Below, one piece after another: positions 32,282-40,723 of a stretch of DNA of 64,000 bases. The notes beneath the pieces were generated by a model that saw nothing but the letters and a program-made list of their open reading frames with translations, did not search any database and was not told the DNA's origin. Every line of letters starts with the position of its first letter. Position 1 is the first letter of the stretch. The stretch lies in the NCBI RefSeq assembly GCF_050490315.1, contig NZ_JBNPEO010000001.1:1-64000 (forward strand), read 5' to 3'. The stretch is from JBNPEO01 sp050490315 (GTDB taxonomy: Bacteria; Actinomycetota; Actinomycetes; Actinomycetales; Micrococcaceae). Made by a program: the position numbers and the translations under genes.

Positions 32282-33494
32282 TGTTCAGCCCGGCCAGGAC
32301 CAGTCCATCAGAACGCATAGCGTAGCCTTCCTTTTCGTTATTCACGGATTCCGCTTCCCAGGCTTCGCGGTCACGAAGGTACAGGGCGTCCGGCGCGTGA
32401 ATGCTTACTGTATCCACTGAACGTTGGTTCATAGCCCAAGTGACAGTGCCGGTAACCCGGCTGGTCGAGGACTCAATGAAAGCCTGGGCCGCGGACCTTA
32501 GTCCGCCAAACCAGCGCCCTTCCACAGCTTCCGTCACCCAGGTCTGTTCTATATCCATTTTTTCCCGGATCAGCCGTTCACTGAGGCAAGCCGTTTCCAG
32601 ATGCCGCAAAGTTCTCAGGAGGATCCAGGCCGCCGGCATCTCACGTACCTCGAGTACCTTTTCACCGCGGTCGAGATGCTCCAGCCCGCTATAGCGTCCA
32701 TAGCCGAATTTTCCAACGCGGTGATTGAGCTCCTCAATAATCGCAGCCAGCTCCAAAGCACGGCCGTCCACGTTCACGGGGAGTCCGTTCGCGAAGCCGA
32801 TGCTCATCAGTTCTTCGGGGTAGCTGCCGGTGTTGGCCGTCCACTGGTACAGGTCCTGTTCCATTGCGTGGTTTTCCGGGTCGTCCAAGAATCCGGATTC
32901 GTATTCCCGGCACCACAGATTAGAGTCTCCGCTGACGACGCGCTGCGCCATACTGGTCAAGCCAGCAGCAGCAAGGTGTTCGATTTTCGTTGAGCGATCG
33001 ACCGGTTCGAGGTCGTACGGACTTCCGTAGCGGCCGGTGAATTTCAGGGCGCTGATCGACCCGTTCAACCGCCGCAAGGAGTTTTGCGAGCGGTTCGCCG
33101 TATGCAGAAGCATGCGTGCACCTGTTTTCTCCGCAAGCTCCACGGCGACTTTTGCGAGCAGAGGCCGGGACAGAGACGAGCTAATTGGATGTGTCCCTAG
33201 GTACACCGCATGAGCCCTAATGGCGGGGGCCACGTGGTGGCTGATGAATTCGTTCCTGGCGTCGACAGAATGGAACGTCGCGCCGAGGTGAGTGGCGATT
33301 TCGCGTTTTCCTGTGTGCGATTCAACATCACCAACATCGATGGAAACTGCGTGAATGTTCTGCATCCCCAGTTTTTGAAGGCGGTACAGCAGATAGGTGC
33401 TGTCCAGGCCGCCGCTGAACAGTGTCACCACCGGGTCAGTGCGGTCAAGAATTGCGTTTTCGAGCTGACCGAAGGAACGAATTAGCTGCGACAA
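32274..33494 (-). CDS. Divergent argininosuccinate synthase-like ATP-pyrophosphatase
   Basis: A 406-residue ArgG-family protein, expected to adenylate a substrate and couple it to an amine. The PP-loop is LFSGGLDSTYLLYRLQ near residue 25. AVSIDVGDVES, YLGTHPISSSLSRPLLAKVAVELAEKTGA and GDSNLWCREYESGFLDDPE follow ArgG counterparts. Where ArgG has the HGCTGKGNDQVRFE substrate loop, this protein has HTANRSQNSLRRLN, so citrulline/aspartate specificity is probably lost. I prefer the TTG at 33494 (AAGGA upstream, 13 bases after the dioxygenase stop) over an ATG at 33545 inside the upstream gene. It overlaps the exporter gene. Confidence 0.82.
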   Translation of the reverse strand: MSQLIRSFGQLENAILDRTDPVVTLFSGGLDSTYLLYRLQKLGMQNIHAVSIDVGDVESHTGKREIATHLGATFHSVDARNEFISHHVAPAIRAHAVYLGTHPISSSLSRPLLAKVAVELAEKTGARMLLHTANRSQNSLRRLNGSISALKFTGRYGSPYDLEPVDRSTKIEHLAAAGLTSMAQRVVSGDSNLWCREYESGFLDDPENHAMEQDLYQWTANTGSYPEELMSIGFANGLPVNVDGRALELAAIIEELNHRVGKFGYGRYSGLEHLDRGEKVLEVREMPAAWILLRTLRHLETACLSERLIREKMDIEQTWVTEAVEGRWFGGLRSAAQAFIESSTSRVTGTVTWAMNQRSVDTVSIHAPDALYLRDREAWEAESVNNEKEGYAMRSDGLVLAGLNSV

Positions 33495-33507
33495 TTTCGG
33501 TGCTTCC

Positions 33508-34227
33508 TTACGCTGAAGTATCGGTGAACATCGCGATGAGAACATCGCGGTGTCCCTGGTCGTGACCAGGCTTGAGAGATAGACCAGTCACGTCGTGCAG
33601 CAGCTTGTGGTCGTCCACGAAAAGATACTCACCCGGTTCGCTGAGCTGGGTGGAGGCCAGCTTGCTGCGGTCCGACGCGAGATAGGCGCTGCTCTCGCCG
33701 CCATCCGCGCCGACCCGGTCCACGAACAGGGTCAGAACGTAGTCAACTCCATCGCGGTGCACACCTTCAGGTGCCGGCTGCCCAACTTCATCTTGGCTGG
33801 TCAGGATACGGTTCTGGAAGCACTGGGCCTTCCAAGTGCGCCCCGGACGCACTGCCTCCAGATAGTGGGAGACGGTCCGGAAAACGGACGAAAGACTGGA
33901 ACTTTCAACAACACTGTCCTCAAAGGGTTCATACATCCGGTCGATGCCGCCATTGAGGTGATTGACCGATTTTTCCTGCTTGTAGGGCACGTGGGGGAGC
34001 AATTCCGACGCCCCTGTCGTCCCCTCAACCGAAAACTCCGAGTACCGCCGAAAGCGGTATTTTCCACCATCTGCCATATAAGTATCGGGCCGCAGGTTGG
34101 ACCAGCTCGAGGCAAAGTCTTGCCAGTCTCCATCAAGCGCGTCGGATGAAACGGCTGCAAGATTAGTGTGAACAAATCCAGTTGTTTTAAGACCATCGAT
34201 ATTCAATGAATCGACAAGAGTTTTCAT
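33508..34227 (-). CDS. 2OG-Fe(II) dioxygenase, amino-acid hydroxylase-like
   Basis: A 239-residue enzyme of the 2OG-Fe dioxygenase family that includes bacterial isoleucine 4-hydroxylase. Iron ligands fit GVHRDGVDYVLTLFV (H-x-D) and KLLHDVTGLSL (distal His), with the 2-oxoglutarate Arg in GHRDVLIAMF. YRFRRYSEFSV and WKAQCFQNRI are further family blocks. It is expected to hydroxylate a free amino acid using O2 and 2-oxoglutarate. It is the first gene of the operon with the ArgG-like and EamA genes. Confidence 0.82.
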   Translation of the reverse strand: MKTLVDSLNIDGLKTTGFVHTNLAAVSSDALDGDWQDFASSWSNLRPDTYMADGGKYRFRRYSEFSVEGTTGASELLPHVPYKQEKSVNHLNGGIDRMYEPFEDSVVESSSLSSVFRTVSHYLEAVRPGRTWKAQCFQNRILTSQDEVGQPAPEGVHRDGVDYVLTLFVDRVGADGGESSAYLASDRSKLASTQLSEPGEYLFVDDHKLLHDVTGLSLKPGHDQGHRDVLIAMFTDTSA

Positions 34228-34808
34228 GAATCCCCCAAAATTAAGATGTGGTTAGGCATCCGTTCATGCTCCCAGTGGGCTATGGAACGGAGCCGGGCCA
34301 GAACCGCCTTCAGGCCTAGGACCAACGATAGACGATCGATTTTATGAATCAACTTTTTGTCCGATGGGACGTAATGAAGCTTGTATGTTTCGTCATTTTT
34401 TCCATGAATTGTGCTTGACTTTTTCCTGTTCCCAAAAAGGTGTATGCGGAACTGGGCAGGTCAACGCGCCGATTATGAGGCCAGTGACGTCCGGCGAACC
34501 CCGCTGGTCATCGTGCAAGTCGCGCACCTCGCAACCCGCACTGCCGGCACCTCTGAACATCAACGTCTTCGTGTAGACCGCGCGCATGCACGCTGAGGGG
34601 ATGCTGACCCGCGGCCAGAACGATCCCGAGCAGATTCGGCGTTGTTTTGAGGCGGAGGACTGGCGCTTCAGTCAGCAGGGCGTGCCCGAGACCCTGATGA
34701 TTCCGCGAGCCTGGAGCAAGCGCTATCCTCGATCAGACCCGGCGACGGCTTGGAAGCAACCAAACCACTGCCGCGGCAGCGCGCCTTGTTAAAAACCACG
34801 TCGTCGGA
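34228..34808. other. 581-base interval upstream of the dioxygenase operon
   Basis: The part near the operon is AT-rich for this window (about 34330-34430) and presumably holds its promoter. An open frame at 34586-34792 (GQNDPEQIRRCFEAEDWRFSQ) looks coding-like but runs into the IS110 element, so it may be a gene cut by that insertion. No RNA gene is seen. Confidence 0.45.
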
Positions 34809-35894
34809 TTAGCCAGTGGCGGGTACTACTCCAAGGTTTCCGTTCACGGAACCTTTGCTGTTGAGGTGTCTAAAGATCTGGCGGGTTATGTAGCGCTTGA
34901 GGCTTCGGATGATTTCCTTTTTGGTTCTGCCCTGGCTTATCCGTTTGGCGACGTAGTCTCTGGTGGCCTGGTCCCTATTCATTCTGATGAGAGCGATGGT
35001 GTAGATGGCTTTGTTGAGTTGACGGTCGCCGCCGCGGTTCAGGCGGAATCTGGTGTTGCTGCCGGAGGATGCTGGGACGGGGCAGGTACCGGCCAAGGCA
35101 GCGAATGCGGCCTCGGAGCGCACCCTCCCAGTGTGTGACCAAGCTGTGAGGATGATTGCAGCCAGCACCGGACCAATGCCGTAGACATTCAGAAGAGCCG
35201 GCTGAACTTGCTGCACAAGGGTCTCGAGTTCTTTGTGGTTTTTGGCCATTTGCTCCTGCAAGGTCAGGATCTGTTTCGCAAGGCGTGTGGCTTCGCGGCG
35301 GCAGGTTTGGACTCCGAATTCTTCGTCCCTTTCCCGCCATCCTGCGATGGTCTGGATCTGGGTGACGGTCAACGGTTTCCGGGCATCCATGTCGAGGTCT
35401 ACGACGCGCAGGAGAGCAGTGAGAGCGTTGATGGCTGCGGTGCGTTCCCGTGCCATGGTGCGGCGTGCGTTGGAGAGGATCCGTAGTGCCATGTGGTTCT
35501 GCCCGGACCGGGGTTCCCGGAGCCGGTCCATAGGGATGCTGAGAATAGCTCGTGCTGCCCGGGTGGCATCAATGGAATCGGACTTACCCTGATACCTGCC
35601 CAACCGTTGGTTGGGGACAGGAGCTTCAGTGACCTGGAAGCCGGCGTCGGAGGCTTGTTGCCGAAGTTTCGCGCCGTACGACCCTGTTCCCTCCATGGAG
35701 AGCAGGACCTGCTCAGGAGAAGCTTCGGTGCGGCGCAGAATCCAGGACAGGGCGCGATTGCCTCCGGTTGCGTTGGCAGGGAATGTTTCGTTCGCTATTT
35801 CTCCACCAGTTGCGGTGTCGACGATGGCTAGTGTGTGAGTTTTTGCGTGCGTATCAATGCCTACGACGAAGCAGAAGTGCTCTGCCACAATCAT
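34809..35894 (-). CDS. IS110-family DEDD transposase, second element
   Basis: A 361-residue recombinase of the same family as that at 11506-12594 but clearly different in sequence. The DEDD domain begins VVGIDTHAKTHTLAIVD, with LLSMEGTGSYGAKL and GRYQGKSDSIDATRAARAI. The C-terminal domain has WSHTGRVRSEAAFAALAGTCPVPASSGSNTRFRLNRGGDRQLNKAIYTIALIRM. It is full length with no frameshift. The element lies between the dioxygenase operon and a truncated FAD-binding gene. Confidence 0.95.
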   Translation of the reverse strand: MIVAEHFCFVVGIDTHAKTHTLAIVDTATGGEIANETFPANATGGNRALSWILRRTEASPEQVLLSMEGTGSYGAKLRQQASDAGFQVTEAPVPNQRLGRYQGKSDSIDATRAARAILSIPMDRLREPRSGQNHMALRILSNARRTMARERTAAINALTALLRVVDLDMDARKPLTVTQIQTIAGWRERDEEFGVQTCRREATRLAKQILTLQEQMAKNHKELETLVQQVQPALLNVYGIGPVLAAIILTAWSHTGRVRSEAAFAALAGTCPVPASSGSNTRFRLNRGGDRQLNKAIYTIALIRMNRDQATRDYVAKRISQGRTKKEIIRSLKRYITRQIFRHLNSKGSVNGNLGVVPATG

Positions 35895-35955
35895 CTTTTT
35901 CCTCCTGAGTTCCGGGAATGGAAGCGCGTCGGTGGGTTACGGCGTGGCAGGTCTG

Positions 35956-35998
35956 TAATGGGCCACACCCGCTGCGTGGGTGGGCATGCTTCTAATCA
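35956..35998 (-). ncRNA. Candidate IS110 bridge-RNA segment, copy 2
   Basis: Counterpart of 12678-12721: TAATGGGCCAC, a CACCCGC-TGC-GTGGGTG hairpin, then GGCATGCTTCTAATCA, 62-104 bases upstream of the transposase start. The match between two diverged IS110 elements at the same position supports a functional non-coding RNA. The rest of the 35895-36221 interval probably completes the element's left end. Confidence 0.45.
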
Positions 35999-36221
35999 GG
36001 CCAGCGCTGTAGACAGAACCGATGCCGGACCCGGCCAGGGCGGACATATCCAAGCAAGCGCACTCCGGAAAGCTCCGTGCGGAGGCAATACCATGGGCGA
36101 GTCACACCCCAGCCAGGTCACAGCACCAGACTGCCAGCCGCTCACAGAGCAACCGGGTAAAGACTTACAGACCATGGGGACTTGCCCGGTCGAGGGCTAA
36201 ACGCGCAATCCTGTTCCATTA

Positions 36222-36710
36222 CTACTCAGACCCCGTGATCTTGAGGGCTGTGGTCCGGTGGATGGTGACGGCGCCATCTAGCGACCGGGCCGTACGCCGA
36301 AAAAACCATTCAAGGTATTGGCTTTGCAACTGTCGCGACGGGAAGCTGGTGCCGGTGAGTTGACGCAATTGTTTCCAAAGATCGGACGTGAAATCCGGGA
36401 CGTCAATGATGGAAGCGTCCAGAACACCGGCGGCCCACTCAAGCAGGCCGGGGCCAGGGTTAACCGGTCCGGCGCACTCCACCGAATCGTCAGTGAACAT
36501 GGTGATGTCCGCAGCCATGGAGTTCAGCAGTAAGCCTGGGTCTTGGTTGTAACGCCAAATCCTGTCCGAGCCGGGGACATAAGGCTCCACCACATGGATC
36601 CGTGGGGGGCCAGCCCCGAGTTCGGCCCGGTTCACGGCGATCCGTTCAAGAACTCCCGCCGTGCGCGGACCACCACCAATAAAAACGATCGCCGGAATCT
36701 TCTCAGGCAT
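36222..36710 (-). pseudogene. FAD/NAD(P)-binding protein, N-terminal fragment
   Basis: About 162 codons of a FAD/NAD(P)-binding protein normally several hundred residues long. PEKIPAIVFIGGGPRTAGVLERI is the dinucleotide-binding start; RIHVVEPYVPGSDRIWRYNQDPGLLLNSMAADITMFTD and the QLQSQYLEWFFRR block follow family order. The frame then stops at ITGSE, long before the rest of the domain. The start ATG at 36710 is used because the Rossmann motif follows at once. The loss of its 3' part coincides with the IS110 flank, so the insertion or a deletion beside it broke the gene. Confidence 0.8.
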
Positions 36711-36996
36711 ACACGCTCCTTGGGGTGGGCCTGGCGCCGGTGGTGCCAGAAAGTGAACCGGCGGCTGAAGAGCCGCTGAAGTGCCCATGCTAGGCACCGA
36801 AAACGGCGCCCGTACAGCAAATAGTCACTGCGCTTAACTGCACGTCATGAGGCGTCAGAAAGGGCAACAAATGGTCATGTGACGCCCCGCGAAGCCCCGT
36901 GACCTCATGCAACAGAGACCCTTGCTGGCCACTTGAAAACGGTCCTATGTTTGCAGCCAACCCGATATTAACAGCACTACAGAAACGAGGTGGCTG

Positions 36997-38022
36997 ATGA
37001 GTGCAGCAGTTAAGACCGCGGCGGCCAAGCCCACACCAGCGGCGCCGAATACTGGCCCCGGCCACGTACCAGAGCAACCCAACTCCTCTGGTTCCATCCG
37101 CGTAGACACCGACTACTCCGCCTACCGTGTGGTGGCTGCAAAGCATCCTTGGCGTTGGGTGGGTACCGCGGTTGTGGCACTTGGTGTCTTGGCTGTGGCA
37201 TGGTCGCTGGCAACAAACCCCCGCTGGGAGTGGGGCGTGGTGGCCCAATGGTTTACGGCCCAGTCAGTCATCAACGGTTTACTCGAGACCCTCAAACTTA
37301 CCGTGATCTCCGGGGTGCTGGGCTTTGTGCTCGGTTTTGTCCTGGCACTGATGCGGCTCTCCGCTTCACCCTTGCTACTGACGGTGTCTTGGACGTTCTC
37401 CTGGATTTTCCGGTCCACACCGCTGCTGGTGCAGATGCTCCTCTGGTACAACCTCGGGTACCTGTACGAGAAGATCAGCCTGGGCATTCCGTTTACCGAT
37501 GTGCGCTTCTTTGAAATGCAAACCACCACGTTGATTAGCCAATTTGCAGCAGCAGTTTTGGGGCTGACTCTAAACCAGGCCGCGTATTCGGCGGAGATCA
37601 TCCGCGGCGGCATTCTCTCCGTGGATCACGGTCAGCTGGAAGCAGCAGCCGCTTTGGGAATCCCGGCCTGGCGCCGTTCCACCCGGATTGTGCTGCCGCA
37701 AGCCATGCGGGCCATCCTGCCCACCGCCTTCAATGAGGTTATTGGCCTGGTCAAGGGCACCTCGATTGTGTACGTCCTGGCGTATTCGGAGCTGTTCTAC
37801 ACGGTTCAGGTGATATACAACCGCACCCAACAAGTGCTGCCGCTGCTTCTTGTGGCCACCCTCTGGTACATCGTGATCACCTCCGTGCTGAGCGTTTTCC
37901 AGTACTACATTGAGCGCCACTACTCCAAGGGTGCGGTGCGCAACCTGCCTCTCACACCCCTGCAAAAGGCCAAAAAGTTCTTCGCCACCCACGCGGCAGT
38001 ACCCTCCCGGAGGAACCTCTGA
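36997..38022 (+). CDS. Amino-acid ABC transporter permease
   Basis: A 341-residue inner-membrane permease of the polar amino acid (HisM/GlnP) type. A long N-terminal cytoplasmic tail (about 45 residues) precedes the membrane domain. The conserved block GLLETLKLTVISGVLGFVLGFVLALMRLS leads to the EAA loop, EAAAALGIPAWRRSTRIVLPQAMRAILP, that docks the ATPase. GAGGTGG precedes the ATG. Its stop overlaps the ATPase start (TGATG). It is the first gene of the uptake and monooxygenase operon; the 286 bases upstream are shared with the broken FAD gene. Confidence 0.95.
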   Translation: MSAAVKTAAAKPTPAAPNTGPGHVPEQPNSSGSIRVDTDYSAYRVVAAKHPWRWVGTAVVALGVLAVAWSLATNPRWEWGVVAQWFTAQSVINGLLETLKLTVISGVLGFVLGFVLALMRLSASPLLLTVSWTFSWIFRSTPLLVQMLLWYNLGYLYEKISLGIPFTDVRFFEMQTTTLISQFAAAVLGLTLNQAAYSAEIIRGGILSVDHGQLEAAAALGIPAWRRSTRIVLPQAMRAILPTAFNEVIGLVKGTSIVYVLAYSELFYTVQVIYNRTQQVLPLLLVATLWYIVITSVLSVFQYYIERHYSKGAVRNLPLTPLQKAKKFFATHAAVPSRRNL

Positions 38023-38852
38023 TGAGCACAACAACTCTTTCTTCAACACCCACCAAAACGCTCGGTCTGGTCCAGATCAACGGGGTCCGGAAATCGTTCG
38101 GAACCACCGAAGTACTCAAAGGCGTCAGTCTGACGGTTGAACCAGGCGGTGTTGCGGTGATTGTAGGGCCCTCGGGTTCCGGGAAGTCCACACTTTTGCG
38201 GACCATCAATCACCTAGAAAAGGTCGACGGCGGTCACATCACCATCGACGGCGAGCTAGTCGGCTACCAAATTCGTGGGGACAAGCTCCACGAACTGCGC
38301 GAGAAGGACATTCTGAAGCAGCGCACCGAAATCGGCATGGTGTTTCAGAACTTCAATCTGTTCCCGCACCTGACCGCACTGGAAAACGTGGCCGAAGCAC
38401 CCGTCGTGGCACGTCAGCCCGGGAAGGCACGCCGGAGCAAAGAAGAAGCGCGCCGCCGTGGCCTGGAACTCTTGGACCGAGTGGGACTAAAAGATCGCGC
38501 AAACGCCTACCCCCGCCAACTCTCCGGCGGGCAACAACAACGTGTGGCAATAGCCCGGGCGCTGGCCCTCGATCCCAAAATCTTGCTGTTTGATGAGCCC
38601 ACTTCAGCGCTGGATCCCGAACTGGTCAACGAGGTGCTGGACGTGATCCGGGAACTCGCCACCTCCGGAACCACACTCATCATCGTCACCCACGAAATGG
38701 GGTTCGCCAAGGATGTGGCGGACACCGTGGTGTTTATGGACCAAGGCCAGATCGTGGAGCAGGGCACTCCCCAACAAATTTTCGGTAATCCCCAAGAACC
38801 ACGCACCAGGAGTTTTCTCTCCAAGGTGCTCGAACCGGCATTCAACATCTAA
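38022..38852 (+). CDS. Amino-acid ABC transporter ATP-binding protein
   Basis: A 276-residue cytoplasmic ATPase energising the adjacent permease. Walker A is GPSGSGKSTLLR at about 50, the Q-loop is MVFQNFNLFPHLTALENV, the signature is LSGGQQQRVAIARALA, Walker B is ILLFDEPTSALDPE, and the H-loop is IIVTHEMGFA. Similarity to GlnQ/HisP-type proteins is high. It overlaps the permease gene by one base and precedes the binding protein by ten bases. Confidence 0.96.
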   Translation: MSTTTLSSTPTKTLGLVQINGVRKSFGTTEVLKGVSLTVEPGGVAVIVGPSGSGKSTLLRTINHLEKVDGGHITIDGELVGYQIRGDKLHELREKDILKQRTEIGMVFQNFNLFPHLTALENVAEAPVVARQPGKARRSKEEARRRGLELLDRVGLKDRANAYPRQLSGGQQQRVAIARALALDPKILLFDEPTSALDPELVNEVLDVIRELATSGTTLIIVTHEMGFAKDVADTVVFMDQGQIVEQGTPQQIFGNPQEPRTRSFLSKVLEPAFNI

Positions 38853-38861
38853 GGAATTCTT

Positions 38862-39893
38862 ATGGCTCTCAACCGCACCCGCGCACTCACGCTACTGCCC
38901 GCCGTCGTACTTCTTGGCACCGCCGCGCTCACTGGCTGCTCTGACCCTGGCGCTGCGGCCGCCGGAAACGGCGCCGGCGGTTCTACCGCCACCGCAGCCA
39001 GCAACGGCATTGTGTACAACACTTCGCCCGACCAGAAGCGCATCCGCGAGGAAAAGGAGACAGCGCTCGCGGCCAAAGTTCCGGAGAAGATCGGCAAGGA
39101 CGGCAAACTGACAGTTGCCACCACCGCCGGTTCCATCCCGCTGTCCTTCCACGCCACGGATGACAAAACACCCATTGGTGTTGAGGTGGACCTCGCGCAG
39201 CTGGTGGCGGACAAACTGGGCTTGGAACTGGATGTGCAGGTCACGTCCTGGGAGAACTGGCCGCTGAAAACCCAATCTGGCGACTTCGAAGCAGTGTTCT
39301 CCAATGTCGGTGTGAACAAGGACCGGGTGAAGCTGTTCGACTTCTCTAGCTACCGTGCAGCGTTTATGGGGTTTGAGGCCAAAAAGTCGTCAAACTACAC
39401 CATCAAGAGCGCTGAAGACATCTCTGGGCTGAAGGTCTCAGTGGGCTCCGGTACTAACCAGGAGAAGATCCTGCTGGCCTGGAACAAGGAGCTAGAAGCG
39501 AAGGGCAAAGCGCCTGCAACACTGCAGTACTACTCCTCCGACGCAGACACGATCCTGGCGCTGTCCTCCGGCCGGACAGACCTGAACATTGCTCCCTACC
39601 CGTCTGTCACTTACCGGCAAAACACCCGGCAGGACTTGAAAGTGGTGGGCAAAATCAACGCCGGCTGGCCGTCCGAAACCCTTGTTGCAGCCACCACCTT
39701 GCGCGGCAATGGGCTGGCCCCGGTGATCACCGACGCCATCAACTCGGCCATCAAAGACGGCTCCTACGCCAAGGTTCTCCAGCGTTGGGGCCTGAGTGAA
39801 GAAGCAGTGCCGGAATCCAAAACCATCACACAAGAGAACTTCGCAGCCACCCAGGCCGCAGCCACCGCAACCGCTTCAGGGAAGGCATCATGA
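38862..39893 (+). CDS. ABC transporter substrate-binding lipoprotein
   Basis: A 343-residue family-3 solute-binding protein. The signal peptide ends in lipobox LTGC (Cys26). The binding domain covers about 85-330: KLTVATTAGSIPLSFHATDDKTPIGVEVDLAQLVADKLGLELDVQVTSWENWPLKTQSGDFEAVFSNVGV, then GLKVSVGSGTNQEKIL. It is paralogous to the binding protein at 52077-53054. Context with flavin monooxygenases suggests a sulfur-containing or modified amino acid as ligand (inference). It overlaps the next start by four bases. Confidence 0.94.
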   Translation: MALNRTRALTLLPAVVLLGTAALTGCSDPGAAAAGNGAGGSTATAASNGIVYNTSPDQKRIREEKETALAAKVPEKIGKDGKLTVATTAGSIPLSFHATDDKTPIGVEVDLAQLVADKLGLELDVQVTSWENWPLKTQSGDFEAVFSNVGVNKDRVKLFDFSSYRAAFMGFEAKKSSNYTIKSAEDISGLKVSVGSGTNQEKILLAWNKELEAKGKAPATLQYYSSDADTILALSSGRTDLNIAPYPSVTYRQNTRQDLKVVGKINAGWPSETLVAATTLRGNGLAPVITDAINSAIKDGSYAKVLQRWGLSEEAVPESKTITQENFAATQAAATATASGKAS

Positions 39894-40723
39894 CCGCCGT
39901 TGAGACTGAAACCACCACCTCCTTCGCTGCCGAATGGAACCACTGGCACGCAGCGCACGAACAGAACCGAACCCACCCCTATGGTTTCCTGGCCGTAACT
40001 CACCTGCACTGGTTAGGCGACTCGCCTGCAGTTCTGGAGGGTGCTCCCGGGGTGTGGAGCGTTCAGGATGATGCCGTCCGGGTGATTTTAGAACCCGGCG
40101 AAAGCCTGTTGCAGGACGGCAAGGAACTCAACCAAGGTGCCGGCACAAGCGTCACGTTTGGGCCGATTCCCGAACGTGACGGCATCAACCTGACCTCCGG
40201 CGAGAGCGTGCTTGAGCTGGCAAAGCGGGGCGGTGAGTACGTGCTGCGCCCGCGGCATCCGGAGAATGAGCTCCTTCAGCAATACCAAGGAACACCCGCC
40301 TACGCGCCCAACGAAGCGTTCGCCATCCCGGCAAAGTTCGTCCCGTATCAGACGCCGCGCCCCACCACGGTGGGTGCCGCCGTCGAAGGCATTCACCACG
40401 TTTATGAGGCGCCGGGAAAGATCCACTTTGAACTGGACGGCCAAGAACTGGCACTGACAGCCTTCAACGGCCACGAAGCCGGAGCACTTTTGGTGCTCTT
40501 CACCGATGCCACCTCCGGCAAAACCACCTACGCGGCCAACCGCTCCTTGTCAGTGACCCCCGCTGCGGACGGCACGGTGTTGCTGGACTTCAACCGGGCG
40601 GTGAACTTGCCCTGCGCCTATACGGATCTTGCCATGTGCCCGCTACCGCCGGCCGAAAACCGTTTGCCCGTTGCCATTGAAGCAGGCGAAAAGATTCCCT
40701 ACGAACGTCAGGAACAGAAGTGA
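39890..40723 (+). CDS. DUF1684 family protein
   Basis: A 277-residue cytoplasmic protein. WNHWHAAHEQNRTHPYGFLAVTHLHWLGDSP at the N-terminus, FVPYQTPRPTTVGAAVEGIHHVYEAPGKIHFELDGQELALTAF in the middle and LDFNRAVNLPCAYTDLAMCPLPPAENRLPVAIEAGEK near the end are the standard DUF1684 blocks. The reaction is unknown. It overlaps genes on both sides by four bases inside an uptake and oxygenase operon, so it probably acts in the same catabolic route. Confidence 0.9.
   Translation: MTAVETETTTSFAAEWNHWHAAHEQNRTHPYGFLAVTHLHWLGDSPAVLEGAPGVWSVQDDAVRVILEPGESLLQDGKELNQGAGTSVTFGPIPERDGINLTSGESVLELAKRGGEYVLRPRHPENELLQQYQGTPAYAPNEAFAIPAKFVPYQTPRPTTVGAAVEGIHHVYEAPGKIHFELDGQELALTAFNGHEAGALLVLFTDATSGKTTYAANRSLSVTPAADGTVLLDFNRAVNLPCAYTDLAMCPLPPAENRLPVAIEAGEKIPYERQEQK

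Noticed and set aside
34586..34792. Plus-strand open frame before the second IS110
   Set aside because: Possibly a gene cut by the insertion, but there is no family match and no clear downstream remainder.
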